A DNA stretch of 8,263 nucleotides from Devosiaceae bacterium. Its GTDB lineage: Bacteria > Pseudomonadota > Alphaproteobacteria > Rhizobiales > Devosiaceae. Of the stretch, positions 4,986-8,263 are shown one piece after another. Each line of letters begins with the position of its first letter. Position 1 is the stretch's first letter. The position numbers and the translations under genes were made by a program. The notes beneath the pieces are model-generated. The model made no database searches and was not told where the DNA came from. It saw only the letters and a list, made by a program, of their open reading frames with translations. The stretch lies in the NCBI GenBank assembly GCA_021648585.1, contig JAKISM010000113.1:1-8263 (forward strand), read 5' to 3'.

Positions 4986-7871
4986 ATGTCTATTATTAAG
5001 TCCATATTATTTTCTATATTTTTCTGGCTCATTGGCTCTTTGGCATCAATCGCCTTTGAAGTTATAAAAGTTCCAGACTCAGTTAATGCCATTAATTTAC
5101 GTGCTGGTGTTGATATTGTTGAGGGTAACAATGCAAAAGTACAATTAACTACTGCTGCTGGTGAAGACGGAATTATTCGTCGGATTGAAGTATTAGCGAT
5201 TGATGAAAATACCAATCCAAAATGGGCTTTATTTGCACTTAAAAATGAAAGCGATGTGCAAATTGAGCGTTTGTTAGTTGCACCCTTTTTTAGCCTTTCA
5301 AATTCTAAAATATTAAACCCTGATTTGGGTGCTAATCGCATTAATTTCTTAACCGCAAGTCATGGACTTAGACCAAAAAGAGTAACTGATTATGAGGCTG
5401 ATGTATTTTCTATCACCATTGATCCCGGTTCAAGCGTTACCTATATTGCTGAATTAACTGAAGGGGCATTGCCTGATCTTTATTTATGGGAGCCCGTAGC
5501 TTATCGTGATTATATAAACTCCTTTACCCTATTTAGAGGCACAGTTCTTGGAATTGCGGGTCTAGCGGCCGTGTTCCTCTCAATTATGTTTGTTGTTAAA
5601 GGGCGAGGTATTTTCCCTGCAACCGCCGCTTTTGCTTGGGCGGTATTAGCATATTTATTGATAGATTTTGGTGTGATGGGGCGTTTAATTGGAGTTGGCA
5701 ACGGCTCAATGCAAACCTTTAGAGCAGCAGGTGAAGCAGGATTGGCTACAACTTTATTTGCATTTTTATTCATTTATCTAAACCTACATCGCTGGCATTT
5801 GCGCTTTATTCATCTAGCTTTAGCACTGTTAGTTATCTTTATAGCGCTGTTTGCAACCGCATTTTTTGAACCCAATATCGCTGCCACTATTTCTCGCTTT
5901 GCCCTTTTCCTTGTTGGTATTGCTGGGCTGTTTTTAATTATAGTACTCGCTATTCGGGGTTATGATAGAGCCGTATTATTATTACCTACTTGGATAGTTT
6001 ATCTTGCATGGCTATTTTATGCTTGGATGGTTATTGATGGGCAGATTTCAAATGATATTGCTCAACCAGCGGTTGCTGGCGGATTAGTTTTAATAGTTAT
6101 GCTCATTGGCTTTACTGCCATACAGCACGCATTTGCTGATGGGCAAGTTTCAATAGGTAGCGTTTCTGAAATTGAGCGCCGAGCTCTTGCAATTACTGGT
6201 AGCGGAGATTTTGTATTTGATTGGAATATTGATCGTGACAGGGTTTCTGTTTCAAACGAGTTATCAACACGTCTTGGCACTAGAGTTGGTGCATTACAAG
6301 GAGCAATAAAACGCTGGCTTGATAGGGTGCACCCCAACGACAAAGACAGATTTAGAACTTCGCTTGATACATTAATTGAGTTAAAACGTGGCAAAATAAA
6401 TACTGAAATAAGGCTCTTACATAGCGATAATTCTTATCGCACTTTTCAATTAAAAATAAAACCCGTTTTAAGTAGCGCTGGCCAAGTAACCCGCATCGTT
6501 GGAACTTTGCAAGATATATCCCATGAGAGCGCCGCTCGTGAACGTCTATTACATGATAGTGTTTATGACAGCCTCACAGGCTTGCCAAACAAGGAATTGT
6601 TTTTTGATAGGTTAGATCGAGATCTAATTCGCTCCCGTGCTGGAGGCAGAGCAAAACCTGCTGTGCTTTTAATTGATATTGATAGGTTTGCAGACCTTGA
6701 TGAAAGCATTGGATTAAGCGCATCAGATTCTGTTCTATTAGCAACCTCACGGCGCATTGCACGCCTATTGCAACCACTTGATAGTGTCGCTCGTATCAAT
6801 GGCGATCAATTTGCTGTTCTATTAGCAAGTCAACAAAAAGCCGCCGATATTGCTAAAGTTGCAGAGCAAATACAAAAAGCCATGCGAATGAGATTTAACT
6901 TTGGTCAAAAGGATATTGTCCTAACAGTTTCGATTGGCATCACAATTTTTGATAATAGCGATGCAGATGCCAAGCAAATATTAGGGGATGCAGAATTAGC
7001 AATGCATTATGCTAAGCGGCATGGCGGAGATAGAATTGAAGCTTATAAAGCTTCTGCTCGTTCAATAGAAGCTCACTCAAGCACTAATGAGCAAGATTTA
7101 ACTAATGGCCTGTTAAAAAACGAGTTTCTCATCCATTATCAACCAATTATGGATATTCACTCAAACATTATTGTTGGCGCTGAGGCTCTATTACGTTGGC
7201 AACATTCCTCAAGAGGGCTGGTAAAACCTGATGAATTTATTCCACTGGCTGAGCGCACAGGGCAAATTGAAACACTTGGTAAATTAGCCATTGAACTTGC
7301 TGCACATCAAACACAAAAATGGAGCGAAGAATTTCCGTTAGATGAAAATTTTTTCGTTTCAATAAATCTTTCACCTCGCCAATTAGCTAAAGAGAGTATG
7401 TTAGCCAATATGAGGGCAATGATTTTGCAATATTCTACTATTGTAAAACATCTCAAATTAGAAATAACCGAAACTCAGATTATGTCTAATGCCGAACATT
7501 CATCTTATATGTTAGAAAAATTAAAATCGATGGGGTTTAGGCTTGCCCTAGATGATTTTGGCACGGGTTATTCTTCACTATCATATTTGCACCGTTTCCC
7601 ATTTGATACCATAAAAATCCCAGCACCATTTGTGCAAATAGGCAATGAAGAACGTCTAACTCGCACACAAATACCTATTATTAGATCAGTCATTTCGCTT
7701 GCTAAAGAATTAGATATGAGCGTGATTGCCGAAGGAGTTGAAACTAAACAAGAATTAGAACGCCTAATTTCACTTGATTGCAAATATGCACAAGGATATC
7801 TTTTTGGAGCTCCTATGAGCTATAAGGAATTTCACAAAAAATTATCGGCGCAATTTGCAAAGGCAAAGTGA
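4986..7871 (+). CDS. 7TM receptor with PAS, degenerate GGDEF and EAL (predicted c-di-GMP phosphodiesterase)
   Basis: The 961-residue product reads as a membrane sensor that hydrolyses c-di-GMP to pGpG. In order it has: a signal peptide or anchor (about 5-23, possible cleavage after Ala23); a periplasmic beta-rich domain (25-180); seven membrane helices (about 185-203, 211-231, 249-268, 273-294, 301-322, 328-350, 361-382), like 7TMR-DISM receptors; a PAS domain (about 395-515, RVHPND at 447-452); GGDEF (about 525-690); and EAL (about 703-955). The GGDEF signature is NGDQF (605-609), the FKxxND segment is FADLDE, and the inhibitory RxxD is QPLD (596-599), so cyclase activity is unlikely. The EAL domain keeps Glu733, Asn794, Glu826, Glu829, Asp856, Asp857, Lys877, Glu916 and Gln936. 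The Asp normally two residues after the lysine is Pro879. The gene starts 21 nt after the GNAT gene and ends in tandem stops, TGA TAA. The ligand is unknown. Confidence 0.92.
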   Translation: MSIIKSILFSIFFWLIGSLASIAFEVIKVPDSVNAINLRAGVDIVEGNNAKVQLTTAAGEDGIIRRIEVLAIDENTNPKWALFALKNESDVQIERLLVAPFFSLSNSKILNPDLGANRINFLTASHGLRPKRVTDYEADVFSITIDPGSSVTYIAELTEGALPDLYLWEPVAYRDYINSFTLFRGTVLGIAGLAAVFLSIMFVVKGRGIFPATAAFAWAVLAYLLIDFGVMGRLIGVGNGSMQTFRAAGEAGLATTLFAFLFIYLNLHRWHLRFIHLALALLVIFIALFATAFFEPNIAATISRFALFLVGIAGLFLIIVLAIRGYDRAVLLLPTWIVYLAWLFYAWMVIDGQISNDIAQPAVAGGLVLIVMLIGFTAIQHAFADGQVSIGSVSEIERRALAITGSGDFVFDWNIDRDRVSVSNELSTRLGTRVGALQGAIKRWLDRVHPNDKDRFRTSLDTLIELKRGKINTEIRLLHSDNSYRTFQLKIKPVLSSAGQVTRIVGTLQDISHESAARERLLHDSVYDSLTGLPNKELFFDRLDRDLIRSRAGGRAKPAVLLIDIDRFADLDESIGLSASDSVLLATSRRIARLLQPLDSVARINGDQFAVLLASQQKAADIAKVAEQIQKAMRMRFNFGQKDIVLTVSIGITIFDNSDADAKQILGDAELAMHYAKRHGGDRIEAYKASARSIEAHSSTNEQDLTNGLLKNEFLIHYQPIMDIHSNIIVGAEALLRWQHSSRGLVKPDEFIPLAERTGQIETLGKLAIELAAHQTQKWSEEFPLDENFFVSINLSPRQLAKESMLANMRAMILQYSTIVKHLKLEITETQIMSNAEHSSYMLEKLKSMGFRLALDDFGTGYSSLSYLHRFPFDTIKIPAPFVQIGNEERLTRTQIPIIRSVISLAKELDMSVIAEGVETKQELERLISLDCKYAQGYLFGAPMSYKEFHKKLSAQFAKAK

Positions 7872-7911
7872 TAAGTTTAATTCAAAGCTCATTTATATTT
7901 TCACAAAAATC
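7872..7911. other. Convergent intergenic gap without a clear terminator
   Basis: These 40 nt separate the ends of the rightward EAL gene and the leftward YqgE gene. They are very AT-rich, and I find no GC-rich stem followed by a T-run on either strand. An in-frame TAA (7872-7874) follows the EAL gene's TGA directly. The two transcripts may overlap at their 3' ends. Confidence 0.45.
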
Positions 7912-8263
7912 TTAAGCATTTCCTGATACTGGGCTTAGTGAGGCACGCGTTGCCCCTAGCTGTTTAAGCGCTCTATCATACCGCTTGCTAGTTGGAACAT
8001 TAAATAATAACTCATCACTATAATTTGTAATTAACCAACCATTTTGTTTTAATTCATCTTCTAATTGTCCAGAACCCCAACCACAATATCCTAAAGCTAA
8101 TAATGAATTTTTTGGTGCAGAGCCAAAAGCTAAAGATTTAAGAATATCGCTTGAAGCTGTTAGGCATATTTTTTCATCAATTTGAAGTGTGCTATCTTCA
8201 AAGACACGATCACTTGAATGTAAAACAAAGCCTCGCCCCTGATCAACAGGCCCACCACAAAAT
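7912..8263 (-). CDS. yqgE: YqgE/AlgH family (UPF0301) protein, C-terminal part, cut by window end
   Basis: Translating leftward from the window edge gives 116 residues ending at TAA (7912-7914). They begin with FCGGPVDQGRGFVLH, the hallmark of the YqgE/AlgH family. Further on come the expected LALGYCGWGSGQLEDEL and NGWL segments, and a final KRYDRALKQLG. Family proteins are about 185-210 residues, so roughly the first 70-90 residues, including the start, lie beyond 8263. YqgE is a soluble, widely conserved protein of unknown biochemical role; the AlgH name comes from Pseudomonas alginate regulation and should not be read as function here. The gene is convergent with the EAL gene, 40 nt away. 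The frame is intact throughout, so the truncation is only the window boundary. Confidence 0.93.
   Translation of the reverse strand, partial: FCGGPVDQGRGFVLHSSDRVFEDSTLQIDEKICLTASSDILKSLAFGSAPKNSLLALGYCGWGSGQLEDELKQNGWLITNYSDELLFNVPTSKRYDRALKQLGATRASLSPVSGNA

Noticed and set aside
4976..6799. Leftward open frames opposite the EAL-receptor gene
   Set aside because: They mirror the strong coding frame on the other strand; their compositions look like reverse-strand artefacts and no motifs are present.

Overview
The window is about 8.3 kb of AT-rich DNA (roughly 35-40% GC by eye), densely coded and with no sign of mobile elements. The protein families point to an alphaproteobacterium, most likely of the Rhizobiales/Hyphomicrobiales. 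They are an IalB-family periplasmic protein, a SURF1 cytochrome-oxidase assembly factor, a rhizobial-type long threonine synthase, an M16B peptidase of the mitochondrial-processing-peptidase type, a RimJ/RimL-like acetyltransferase, a membrane-bound EAL protein and a YqgE/AlgH protein. The low GC would fit a host-associated or streamlined lineage, in the manner of Bartonella or Liberibacter. That placement is inference from protein style and base composition, and no genus is claimed.

Layout. At the left, an IalB-family gene runs leftward (67-579, GTG start). A divergent intergenic region of about 145 bp separates it from a rightward block. That region holds a near-perfect inverted repeat (616-637), a small GC-rich palindrome (672-682) and weak promoter candidates. 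The rightward block is surf1 (725-1555, TTG start), thrC (1640-3037), an M16 peptidase (3061-4323, TTG start), a GNAT acetyltransferase (4320-4964, overlapping the peptidase by 4 nt) and a 961-residue sensor/c-di-GMP protein (4986-7871). Gaps inside the block are 84, 23, -4 and 21 nt, so thrC through the EAL gene is probably one transcript, and surf1 may belong to it. At the right edge a convergent gene encodes the C-terminal part of a YqgE/AlgH protein. It is cut by the window end and follows a 40-nt gap with no convincing terminator.

Function. Most of the genes are housekeeping: terminal-oxidase biogenesis (surf1), the last step of threonine synthesis (thrC) and a zinc peptidase. The gene most worth attention is the last of the block. 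It has a signal/anchor, a periplasmic domain, seven membrane helices, PAS, a degenerate GGDEF and an EAL domain. Its GGDEF signature is NGDQF and its inhibitory site is also lost, while the EAL catalytic set is nearly complete. It therefore reads as a membrane receptor that breaks down c-di-GMP rather than making it, with one unusual Asp-to-Pro change beside the catalytic lysine. I found no clearly new multi-gene system. The more original points are the degenerate residues in this protein and in SURF1, the operator-like inverted repeat, and the run of non-ATG starts.
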